The position numbers and the translations under genes were made by a program. 35,656 bases of DNA, taken from contig NZ_LMFZ01000019.1 in the NCBI RefSeq assembly GCF_001427305.1, forward strand, positions 1 through 35,656. The letters are read 5' to 3'. Shown piece by piece: positions 24,062 through 33,300 of this stretch. This DNA comes from Duganella sp. Root1480D1. Lineage in GTDB: Bacteria > Pseudomonadota > Gammaproteobacteria > Burkholderiales > Burkholderiaceae_D. Position 1 is the first letter of the stretch. Every line of letters starts with the position of its first letter. The notes under the pieces are model-generated. The model did not search any database, was not told the DNA's origin, and saw nothing but the letters and a program-made list of their open reading frames with translations.

Positions 24062-25251
24062 ACAAGCGACAGAAAATCACTATTGCGGCCATGGTCGCCG
24101 CTGCCGTCCTGTTTGCGGGCGGAGTATTGGGCTGGGAGCGCATCGCCCCGGTAGCGAAGGCCAATGCCGAAGCGAACGAACACCACGACGAGCACCCGGC
24201 CGGCGCAGCCGCCGCTGGCATGCAGCCGATCCCGTTCACCGATGCGCAGCTTGCTGCGGCCGATATCCAGCTGCGCGCTGCCGGCGCAGCGCGGCTCGAA
24301 ACCTTCGTCCGCCTGCCGGGCGAAGTCAAATTGAACGAAGACCGCACCGCCCACGTTACGCCGCGCGTGGACGGCATTGTGCAGGAAGTGCAGGCCAATC
24401 TTGGCCAGCAGGTACGCAAAGGGGAGTTGATGGCAGTCGTTGCCAGCGCCGACGTGTCCGAGCAGCGCAGCGGCCTGGCTGCCGCCGAAAAGCGTGCAGC
24501 GCTGGCGCGCTCGGTGTATGAAGCCGAAAAGAAGCTGTGGGAAGAAAAGGTCTCCGCGCGCCAGGACTACCTGAAGGCGGAGCAGGAATGGCATGAAGCC
24601 ACCATCGCCGTGCAGAACGCCCGCCAGAAGCTGGTGGCGATCGGCGCCAGCGGTTCCGGCAAAGGCCCGTTCAACCGCCTTGAAATCCGTGCGCCGTTCG
24701 ATGGCCTGATCGTGGACAAGCACATCGCCGTGGGTGAAGCGATCGGGGCGGAAACCAAGGTCTTCACAGTCTCCGACCTGCGCCAGGTTTGGGCGGAAGT
24801 CGTGGTGCCGGCGAAGGATCTCGAGATCGTCAGGGTCGGCACGGATGCCGTGCTGCATTCCGCTGCCTCCGGCGCGGCGGTGAAAGGCAAGGTGAGCTTC
24901 GTGAGTGCGATGATCGGCGAGCAGACCCGCGCCGCGCGCGCCCGGGTGGTGCTGGATAACCCGCAACTGGCATGGCGCCCGGGCCTGTTCGTGGACGTCG
25001 ACGTGGTTACCGGCTCGGCCGAAGTCCCGGTCGCCGTGGAAAAGGAGGCGCTGCAGGTCCTGAACGGCACGCAGGTGGTCTTCCTGCGCGATGGCCAGGC
25101 CTTCATGCCGGTGCCGGTCACGGTCGGACGTTCGGACGGCAAGCTGGTGGAAATCACTTCCGGCCTGCGCAAGGATGCCCGCTACGCCGCAGCCCACAGC
25201 TTCACCGTCAAGGCGGAGCAGGGCAAGGGCGCCGCCGAGCACGAAGATTAA
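24058..25251 (+). CDS. Periplasmic adaptor CzcB
   Basis: 397 residues. Membrane-fusion protein joining CzcA and CzcC. Signal anchor at residues 7-25, then a His-rich segment (NEHHDEHPAG, residues 40-49) likely to bind metal. The lipoyl halves are around VTPRVDGIVQEVQANLGQQV and LEIRAPFDGLIVDKHIAVGE, with a coiled-coil hairpin between them (RSGLAAAEKRAALARSVYEA). A beta-barrel domain follows, and a C-terminal domain ends with SFTVKAEQGKG. There is no heavy-metal-binding YHS-like domain or CusF fusion, in contrast to the CusB in this window. It overlaps czcC and is followed by czcA after nine bases with AAGGAG. Confidence 0.93.
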   Translation: MNKRQKITIAAMVAAAVLFAGGVLGWERIAPVAKANAEANEHHDEHPAGAAAAGMQPIPFTDAQLAAADIQLRAAGAARLETFVRLPGEVKLNEDRTAHVTPRVDGIVQEVQANLGQQVRKGELMAVVASADVSEQRSGLAAAEKRAALARSVYEAEKKLWEEKVSARQDYLKAEQEWHEATIAVQNARQKLVAIGASGSGKGPFNRLEIRAPFDGLIVDKHIAVGEAIGAETKVFTVSDLRQVWAEVVVPAKDLEIVRVGTDAVLHSAASGAAVKGKVSFVSAMIGEQTRAARARVVLDNPQLAWRPGLFVDVDVVTGSAEVPVAVEKEALQVLNGTQVVFLRDGQAFMPVPVTVGRSDGKLVEITSGLRKDARYAAAHSFTVKAEQGKGAAEHED

Positions 25252-25260
25252 GGAGCCGCC

Positions 25261-28200
25261 ATGTTAAGCAGAATTATCCAGGCTTGCATAGGCCATCGCT
25301 GGCTGGTCATGTTCGCCGTATTGGCCATGGCCGTGCTGGGCGCGGTCAATTACAAGAAGCTGCCGATCGACGCCGTGCCGGACATCACCAACGTCCAGGT
25401 GCAGGTCAACACCGCTGCCGCCGGCTATTCGCCGCTGGAAGTAGAGCAGCGCATCACCTTCCCGATCGAGTCGCTGATGGCCGGCTTGCCGCGCCTTGAG
25501 CAGACCAGGTCCCTGTCGCGCTATGGACTGTCGCAGATTACCGTGGTGTTCAAGGACGGCACGGACATCCATTTCGCGCGCCAGTTGATCAGCCAGCGCA
25601 TCCAGGATGCACGGGCCCAGCTTCCGGCGGGACTGACGCCGACCATGAGCCCCATCGCCACCGGCTTGTCCGAAATCTACCTGTGGACGGTGGACGCGGC
25701 GCCGGATGCCCGCAAGCCGGACGGCACGCCGTACACGCCGACCGACCTGCGCGAAATCCAGGATTGGATCATCAAGCCGCAATTGCGCAACGTTCCCGGC
25801 GTCACGGAGATCAACTCGATTGGCGGCTACGACAAGGAATACCTGGTTGCGCCGACACCGGCCAAGCTGGCGTCGTATGGCCTGAACCTGTCGGACGTGG
25901 TGACCGCGCTGGAACGCAATAACGGCAACGTCGGCGCCGGCTATATCGAGAAAGAGGGCGAACGGTACCTGCTGCGTGCACCGGGGCAGCTCAAGTCGGT
26001 GGCGGACATCGGCAATATCGTGGTCTCCACCATCGAGGGCGTGGCCGTGCGTATCGCCGACGTCGCAACAGTGGGCGTCGGCGCCGAGCTGCGCACCGGC
26101 GCCGCCACCCGCAACGGGCGTGAAGTGGTGCTGGGAACCGTGTTCATGCTGATCGGCGAAAACAGCCGCGCGGTGGCGCTGGCGGTCGACAGGAAGATGG
26201 TCGACATCAACCGCAGCCTGCCTGCCGGTGTTTCAGCCACGCCGGTGTACAACCGCACGGTACTGGTTGAAAAGGCGATCGACACCGTCAAGCGCAACCT
26301 GCTGGAAGGCGCCGTGCTGGTGATCGGCGTGCTGTTCCTCTTTCTCGGCAACCTGCGCGCGGCGCTGATCACCGCGATGGTGATCCCGCTGTCGATGCTG
26401 TTCACCTTCACCGGCATGGTGGCCAATAACGTCAGTGCCAACCTGCTAAGCCTGGGCGCGCTCGATTTCGGCATTATCGTCGATGGCGCCGTGGTGATCG
26501 TTGAGAACTGCGTGCGGCGCCTGGCGCATGCGCAGCAGCACGCCGGACGGCCGCTCACGCGCGAAGAGCGTTTCACCGAAGTCTTTGCCGCGGCACACGA
26601 GGCGCGCAGGCCACTGCTGTTCGGGCAGTTGATCATCATGATCGTGTACCTGCCGATCTTCGTGCTGTCCGGGATCGAAGGCAAGATGTTCCACCCAATG
26701 GCGTTCACCGTGGTGACGGCCTTGCTGGGCGCCATGCTGCTGTCGATTACCTTCGTGCCGGCCGCCGTGGCGCTGTTCATGAACAAACCGGTGCGCGAAG
26801 AGGAAGGACGCCTGATGCTGGCCGCCAGGCGCCGCTATGGCGAACTGCTGGACTACGTGATGGCCAACCGCCCGGTGGTCTTCACCGCCGCCGGGTTGGT
26901 GCTGGCGCTGTCCGTTCTGCTGGCAACGCGCCTGGGCACCGAGTTTGTGCCCAACCTGAACGAAGGCGATTTCGCGGTGCTGACCGTGCGCATTCCAGGC
27001 ACGGGACTCGGCCAGTCGGTGCAGATGCAGCAGCAGATCGAAAAAACGCTGGTGGCGAAATTCCCCGAGATTGCCAACGTCTTCGCGCGCACCGGCACTG
27101 CGGAAATCGCATCGGACCCCATGCCGCCCAGCATTTCAGACGGCTACATCATGCTCAAGCCGGAGAGGGAATGGCCGAAGCCGAAGCGCAGCCGCGATGA
27201 GCTGCTGGCCGCGATCCGCAGCACGCTGGAGCAATTGCCGGGCAATAGCTATGAGTTCAGCCAGCCGATCCAGTTGCGCGTGAACGAGCTGATTTCGGGC
27301 GTGCGCAGCGACGTGGCGGTGAAGGTCTTCGGCGACGACCTTGATGTGCTGAACGCGAAAGCGACCGAGATCGGCGCAATTCTAGGTAGGATTCCCGGCG
27401 CCTCCGGCGTCAAGGTGGAACAGACCACTGGCCTGCCGATGCTGCAGATCCAGGTTGACCGTGAACGTGCGGCGCGGCTTGGCCTCAACATCGCCGAAGT
27501 CCAGGAGCTGATTGCCACCGCCACTGCGGGCCGGGAAGCGGGCGCCATGTTCGAAGGAGACCGCCGCTTCGACATTGTGGTGCGCTTGCCGGAAGCGCTG
27601 CGGTCGGACATCGAACTGCTCAAGCGCTTGCCGGTGCCATTGCCGAAGAAGGAGGGCGCACGGCCCGCCTATGTCACGCTGGCCGAAATCGCCACCTTCG
27701 ACACAGCGCCCGGCCCGAACCAGCTAAGCCGCGAGCAGGGCAAGCGCCGGGTGGTGGTGACCGTCAATATGCAGGGCCGCGATATCGGTTCCTTCGTCGA
27801 AGAAGCGCAGCAAGCCATCCTGAAGGGCGTGAAGCTGCCGGCCGGTTACTGGCTGGCCTGGGGCGGGCAGTTCGAAAACCTGCAAAATGCCGCGCAGCGG
27901 CTGAAAGTAGTCGTGCCGGCATCTTTGGCGCTGGTGTTCGCACTGCTGTTCCTGATGTTTAACAACGCCCGCGACGGTGCGCTGGTGTTCACCGGCATTC
28001 CGTTCGCGCTGACCGGTGGCATCTTCGCGCTGTGGATGCGCGGGATACCGATGTCGATATCGGCTGCCGTCGGATTCATCGCGCTGTCCGGTGTCGCCGT
28101 GCTGAACGGGCTTGTGATGATTTCCTTTATTCGCAGCCTGCGTGAGCAGGGGCAGCCGCTGGCCGATGCTGTGCGCAACGGCGCGCTGGTACGCCTGCGG

Positions 28201-28422
28201 CCAGTGCTGATGACAGCCCTGGTGGCATCGCTCGGTTTCGTGCCGATGGCGATCGCTACCGGCACCGGTGCGGAAGTACAGCGCCCGTTGGCGACCGTGG
28301 TGATTGGCGGCGTGTTGTCTTCCACGACACTGACGCTGCTGCTATTGCCCTTGCTGTATTGCCTCGCCTACAGCCGCAAGGGAGAATCCAGCCAGCTTGT
28401 CCCAGCCGGCTTGGCAGGGTAG
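25261..28422 (+). CDS. Cobalt/zinc/cadmium RND transporter CzcA
   Basis: 1053 residues. Inner-membrane proton-driven efflux pump of the heavy-metal-efflux family. The helix-4 motif DFGIIVDGAVVIVEN has D402, D408 and E415 at exactly the numbers of the essential triad in Cupriavidus metallidurans CzcA. It lacks the CusA Met triad pattern. Two periplasmic loops and twelve helices are seen, close to the usual length of about 1060. Substrates are therefore most likely Co, Zn and Cd ions. The operon carries no czcD or regulator genes in this window. Confidence 0.95.
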   Translation: MLSRIIQACIGHRWLVMFAVLAMAVLGAVNYKKLPIDAVPDITNVQVQVNTAAAGYSPLEVEQRITFPIESLMAGLPRLEQTRSLSRYGLSQITVVFKDGTDIHFARQLISQRIQDARAQLPAGLTPTMSPIATGLSEIYLWTVDAAPDARKPDGTPYTPTDLREIQDWIIKPQLRNVPGVTEINSIGGYDKEYLVAPTPAKLASYGLNLSDVVTALERNNGNVGAGYIEKEGERYLLRAPGQLKSVADIGNIVVSTIEGVAVRIADVATVGVGAELRTGAATRNGREVVLGTVFMLIGENSRAVALAVDRKMVDINRSLPAGVSATPVYNRTVLVEKAIDTVKRNLLEGAVLVIGVLFLFLGNLRAALITAMVIPLSMLFTFTGMVANNVSANLLSLGALDFGIIVDGAVVIVENCVRRLAHAQQHAGRPLTREERFTEVFAAAHEARRPLLFGQLIIMIVYLPIFVLSGIEGKMFHPMAFTVVTALLGAMLLSITFVPAAVALFMNKPVREEEGRLMLAARRRYGELLDYVMANRPVVFTAAGLVLALSVLLATRLGTEFVPNLNEGDFAVLTVRIPGTGLGQSVQMQQQIEKTLVAKFPEIANVFARTGTAEIASDPMPPSISDGYIMLKPEREWPKPKRSRDELLAAIRSTLEQLPGNSYEFSQPIQLRVNELISGVRSDVAVKVFGDDLDVLNAKATEIGAILGRIPGASGVKVEQTTGLPMLQIQVDRERAARLGLNIAEVQELIATATAGREAGAMFEGDRRFDIVVRLPEALRSDIELLKRLPVPLPKKEGARPAYVTLAEIATFDTAPGPNQLSREQGKRRVVVTVNMQGRDIGSFVEEAQQAILKGVKLPAGYWLAWGGQFENLQNAAQRLKVVVPASLALVFALLFLMFNNARDGALVFTGIPFALTGGIFALWMRGIPMSISAAVGFIALSGVAVLNGLVMISFIRSLREQGQPLADAVRNGALVRLRPVLMTALVASLGFVPMAIATGTGAEVQRPLATVVIGGVLSSTTLTLLLLPLLYCLAYSRKGESSQLVPAGLAG

Positions 28423-28651
28423 TAGAGTGCCTCTTCAAAAATAACCACAAGTCATTGATTTGACGGGAATAGTGGTTATATCACCTTGATTGGGGAGATT
28501 TTAACTAGATTAATTCTCTCCAATTGTCACTAATTTAAGCCGAATTGCGGTAAATCTTTCACTAAATAATAAATATATATAAGCGAAACATCTCGTTACG
28601 AAGGATACACGGCTATACTTCTGGCTGCAAAAAATTCCATACGAGAAATAG
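28423..28651. other. AT-rich gap before the two-partner secretion genes
   Basis: 229 bases, visibly much richer in A and T than anything around it (for example TAAATAATAAATATATATAA at 28563-28582). It must hold the end of the czc transcript and the promoter of tpsB. No gene is seen in it. ATAACCAC (28441-28448) and GTGGTTAT (28472-28479) form a perfect inverted repeat around 23 bases. Confidence 0.5.
28441..28479. repeat. Inverted repeat ATAACCAC / GTGGTTAT
   Basis: Perfect 8-bp arms 18 bases after the czcA stop, loop of 23 bases. There is no T-run after it, so a terminator is less likely than a protein-binding site or a remnant palindrome. Confidence 0.4.
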
Positions 28652-30325
28652 ATGTTGTGCAAAAGAATAGGTGTGGCCGCGCAGCTTGCGCTCGGCCTTG
28701 GCGCAGCTTTGCCTGCGCTGGCGCAGGTCGATCCTGCATTGGCAAACCAGGAACTGCAACGCCAGGAACAGCGTGAACGCGAACGTGCGCGCCAGGACGA
28801 GGCCAAGCCCGACGTGCGCCTGCAGCGCGAAACCAGGTCCACACAAGCGGTTTGGCCGGAAAGCGAATCGCCATGCTTCCCGATCCGCCGCGTATTCCTG
28901 GAAGGCGAGCTGGCCGGCCAGTTCCAGTGGGCGCTGAAAGCTGCCGACGGCGCGCTGGGCCGCTGCCTGGGCAGCGCCGGCATCAATGTCCTTGTGGGCG
29001 AAATCCAGAACGCACTGGTCGCGCAAGGCTTTGTTACGGCACGTGTGCTGGCGGCCCCGCAGGATTTGCTGGGTGGTGAACTGCATTTGAAACTGGTGCC
29101 GGGCCGCATTCGTGCACTGCGCTATCCGGAACAGCAGCCGTCGTTCGGCAATGCACTGCCGCTGTCGGCCGGAGAATTGCTGAACCTGCGCGACATCGAG
29201 CAGGGCCTGGAGAACCTGAAACGCGTGCCCGGCGCACAGGCAGATATCGAGATCATGCCTGGCGAGCAGCCTGGCGACAGCGACCTGCAGGTGAAATGGA
29301 AGGGTGGCCGCGCCTACCGCTTCAGCGCCTCGGTGGACGACAGCGGCAGCCGTTCGACCGGCACTTACCAGGGCGGGCTCACGCTTTCGGTCGACAATCC
29401 CTTTGGCCTGCAAGACCTGTTCTACCTGACCGTCAATCGCAACGTGCCGGGCGACAGCCCGGAGGGTGAGTACGGCACCAGCGGTTACGCGCTGCATTAC
29501 TCGGTGCCGTTCGATTACTGGCTGCTCTCGCTGCAATTGAATGATTACCGCTACCGCCAGACTGTGGCCGGCGCTTTCCACGATTATGTCTATCGCGGTA
29601 CCAGCAACACGGCTGAACTGAAACTCTCGCGCCTGGTGTATCGCGACGCAACGCGCAAGACCACACTGTCGCTGCGCACCTACCAGCGCGGCAGCCGTAA
29701 CTACATCGACGACATGGAAGTCGAAGTGCAGCGCCGCCGCATGGCAGGCTTCGTGGCAGGCATCTCGCACAAGGAATTCATCGGCCCGGCCACCCTGGAC
29801 AGCAACCTGACCTGGAAATTGGGCACCAGCTCCTACGGCAGCCTGCCGGCGCAGGAAGAAGCCTTTGATGAAGGCACCGCACGCCCGCGCATCTTCAACG
29901 CCGACGTCACACTGAACTGGCCCTTGACCAAATCCCTGACGTACCAGGCCGCCTGGCGCCGCCAGTGGAACCGCAGCAAGCTGATTCCGCAGGACCGCTT
30001 TGCGATCGGCGGCCGTTACACCGTGCGCGGCTTCGACGGCGAGGCCAGCCTCTCGGCCGAACGTGGCTGGCTGCTGCGCAATGATCTGAACTGGACCATC
30101 CCGGAGACCCGGCACCAGTTCTACTTCGCGCTGGACCACGGCGTGGTCTCGGGCCCGTCCGCGCCGCTGCTGCGCGGCACCCACCTGACCGGCGCCGCCA
30201 TCGGCTGGCGCGGCCAGTTCGGTGGCCTGAGCACGGACCTCTTCGCGGGCAAACCGGTCAGCAAACCGGACGCCTTCCGCACCGCCAGCGTTGCCACTGG
30301 CTTCAATATGAATTACGAATTCTGA
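28652..30325 (+). CDS. TpsB outer-membrane transporter (FhaC/ShlB family)
   Basis: 557 residues. Exports the partner TpsA across the outer membrane. Signal peptide to about residue 24 (LPALAQ), then a charged helix (ELQRQEQRERERARQDE) that in FhaC plugs the pore, two POTRA domains (about 70-220, with CFPIRRVFLEG and INVLVGEIQNALVAQGFVTA) and a 16-strand barrel. The lid-loop motif VRGFDGE is present, as is a C-terminal Phe (NYEF) for BAM recognition. The start ATG has only a weak GAGA site. It is five bases upstream of tpsA, forming one operon. Confidence 0.93.
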   Translation: MLCKRIGVAAQLALGLGAALPALAQVDPALANQELQRQEQRERERARQDEAKPDVRLQRETRSTQAVWPESESPCFPIRRVFLEGELAGQFQWALKAADGALGRCLGSAGINVLVGEIQNALVAQGFVTARVLAAPQDLLGGELHLKLVPGRIRALRYPEQQPSFGNALPLSAGELLNLRDIEQGLENLKRVPGAQADIEIMPGEQPGDSDLQVKWKGGRAYRFSASVDDSGSRSTGTYQGGLTLSVDNPFGLQDLFYLTVNRNVPGDSPEGEYGTSGYALHYSVPFDYWLLSLQLNDYRYRQTVAGAFHDYVYRGTSNTAELKLSRLVYRDATRKTTLSLRTYQRGSRNYIDDMEVEVQRRRMAGFVAGISHKEFIGPATLDSNLTWKLGTSSYGSLPAQEEAFDEGTARPRIFNADVTLNWPLTKSLTYQAAWRRQWNRSKLIPQDRFAIGGRYTVRGFDGEASLSAERGWLLRNDLNWTIPETRHQFYFALDHGVVSGPSAPLLRGTHLTGAAIGWRGQFGGLSTDLFAGKPVSKPDAFRTASVATGFNMNYEF

Positions 30326-30330
30326 GCATC

Positions 30331-33300
30331 ATGAATAAACTTCGCTACCGTATCGTTTTCAATAAAGCACGTGGCATGCTGATGGCTGTGGGCGAGTGTG
30401 CCCGCAGTTGCAGCAAAGGCGCCGGCCAGACCGACGCCCTCGATAGTTCGGCACCGGCCGCCTTTGGGCATCCTGCGCTGCGCCGACTGACCTTGCTGTT
30501 CGGGGCTGCCTTTGGCGGATTCCTTTTGGCCAGCCATGTACAGGCGCAGATCATCGCCGATCCAAAGGCGCCGAGCCAGAACCAGGCCATCGTGCTGAAG
30601 GCAGCCAACGGCGTGCCGCAAGTGAACGTGCGCGAGCCAAGTGCGGCTGGCGTGTCGCGCAACGTCTATTCGCAGTTCGACGTGGCGAAGGGCGGCGCGA
30701 TCCTGAACAACTCGCGCGTGAACGTGCAGACGGAATTGGGCGGTTGGGTTGAGGCCAATCCATGGCTGAAGGCGGGCGCAGCGAAGGTTATCCTGAACGA
30801 AGTCAATTCCAATAACCCTAGCGCGCTGCGGGGCTACATTGAAGTGGCGGGGCAGAAGGCGGAAGTGGTGATCGCCAACCCGTCCGGCATTTCCGTGGAC
30901 GGCGGCGGCTTTATCAACGTGAGCCGCGCGACGCTGACTACCGGTTCGCCATTCATGACGGATGGCAGGCTGGCTGGCTACGACGTGCAGCGCGGCCAGA
31001 TCGTGATCGATGGCGCCGGGCTGGATGCGAGCAAGACCGATTACACGGCCCTGATCAGCCGTTCCGTGAGCCTGAATGCAGCTTTGTGGGCGCAGCGCCT
31101 GAATGTGATTACGGGTGTGAACAAGGTTGCGGAAGCTGATACGGCGAAGGTATCGGAGACCATGCAGGCTGCCGATTCGGCGCCGCAGTTCGCCATCGAC
31201 GTTTCGCGCCTTGGCGGCATGTATGCCAACCAGATTTACCTGATCGGCACCGAGGCCGGCGTGGGTGTGCGCAATGCGGGCACGATCGGCGCGGCGGCAG
31301 GCGAGCTGGTAGTCACCAGTTCCGGCCGGCTGGAAAATATCGGCAGTCTCGCGGCCAGCCAGGCACTGCGCCTGCAGGTAGCGGATGCTGTTGTCAACGA
31401 TGGCACTTCCTACGCACGCGAGGCCGTGCAGGTGACTGCCGGCGGAAAATTGAGCAACAGCGGTACCGTAATTTCAGATGGAACGCTGCAGGTGACCGCG
31501 GCCGGTGTATTGGACAATAGCGGCACAATCAACGCGCAGACTGCGATGCAGTTGACGGCGGACAGTCTCACCAACCGCAAGATGATCAGCAGCGGCGGCC
31601 GCCTGGCCGCGACGTTGCGGGGCGATGCCGATAACCGGCAGGGAACGATGCAGGCGGAAAGCGTGGCGCTGGACAGCATCGCCGGCCAACTGCTCAATCA
31701 GTCCGGCAAGATCGTGCAGAGTGGTGCTGCGGCGCTGGAAATCACGGCCACCACGTTGCATAACACGAACGGCGGTCAGGTTGGTACTTCCGAGCAGGCT
31801 ACCGGCAATACTGGCGGCAGCTCAAACGTCGACACTGGCGGCACCGGTGGCGCGGGTGGGGGCAGCACTGGCAGCGCTTCGGGAGCGGGAACCGGAACTG
31901 GCTCCGGCGACAGCGGAACCAATGGCTCCGGCGCCACTCCAACGGTTCCTGTGCCAAACGGCTGGCTGCACCTCGCTGGCGCGATCGACAATGATGCAGG
32001 CCGGATCCTTTCCGGTGGCCCAGTGAATCTTGCGATCACGAGTCTGGAGAACGTTGGCGGCAAGATGGCGCTGGGCTCCCTGACTGTCAACGGCGGCAGC
32101 CTGGATAACCATGGTGGCAGCCAGCTATCGGTCCAGTCGGACCTGTCCCTGCGCATTCCGGTGTTCGACAACCGTGATAGCCAGCTGCAGGTTGGCGGTG
32201 GCTTCACTGGCGACGTCCAGTCATTTAACAATTACAATGGTTCCTTGTCAGCCGTTGGCGACCTGCAGTTGCACACCAGCGTGATCGCCAATCACGGCGG
32301 CCAGCTGGTGAGCGGCGGGCGCGGCTCGCTCCTCGCGGACGGTGCACTCGATAATGGCAGCGGAACGGTAAAAAGTGCCGGTGGGCTGATCGTCACTGCT
32401 GGGGGTTCGCTTGATAACTCGGCTGGCACGATTGAGGCCGCTGGTCGCGGTGCGGACCTGCAGCTGCAAGCCGCATCGATCAGCAATACGCTAGGCCGTA
32501 TCGTCAGCGATGGCGCGGCCTCGCTCAGCACTCCAGGAACTGTTGGCAACCATGACGGCCTGATTTCGGCGAGGGACAATCTTACAATCGCTGGCGCAGA
32601 CCTGGGCAACGCTGTCAGCGGCGGGCTCACGACCAGCACTGGCATCCTGAGCCAGGCCGGAAACGTGAACCTGAATGTGCAGCACCTCACCAACAGCGGC
32701 AGCGTGTTTGCCGCCGCAGACTTGAACACTCGCTCCGGCTCGCTCGATAACAGCGGCACGCTGTATGCAGGTGGCCAGCAAGGTTTGGACGTCAGTAATG
32801 CGGTCACCAATAGCGGCACGATTGCAGCGGCACATAACCTGACGGCCAGCGCCGGTAGCTTGACGGGCACCAGCAACAGCGTACTGGCCGCCGGCATGGC
32901 GACCGATGGCCAGCTCACCGGAGCAGGGGCCTTGTCCGCCACCACCACAGGTGCATTGCAGATAGCGGGGCAAGCACTGGCAACCGGTAATGTCGGCCTC
33001 AATGGCGGCAGTCTGGACCTGAGCAACAGCACCACCGGCAGCACCGCAGGCAATGTCAGCCTCACTTCACTAGGCGGCAGTTTGTCGACCCGCCACGCCA
33101 AGGTGAGCGCGGCGGGGCAACTGACCGTCGCAGCACACCAATCGCTGGACAACACCGCCGGCCAACTCACCGGCGCGCAACTGCAGATCCATGCTGGCCA
33201 ACTGGAAAACAGCCAAGGCCAGATCCAGCAAACCGGCAGCGGCACGCAGACCGCCAGCATCCAAAGCACCGGCGCCTTGATCAACAGCGGCGGCCGCATC

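Noticed and set aside
28441..28479. Intrinsic terminator after czcA
   Set aside because: The 23-base loop is too long and there is no T-run after the stem.
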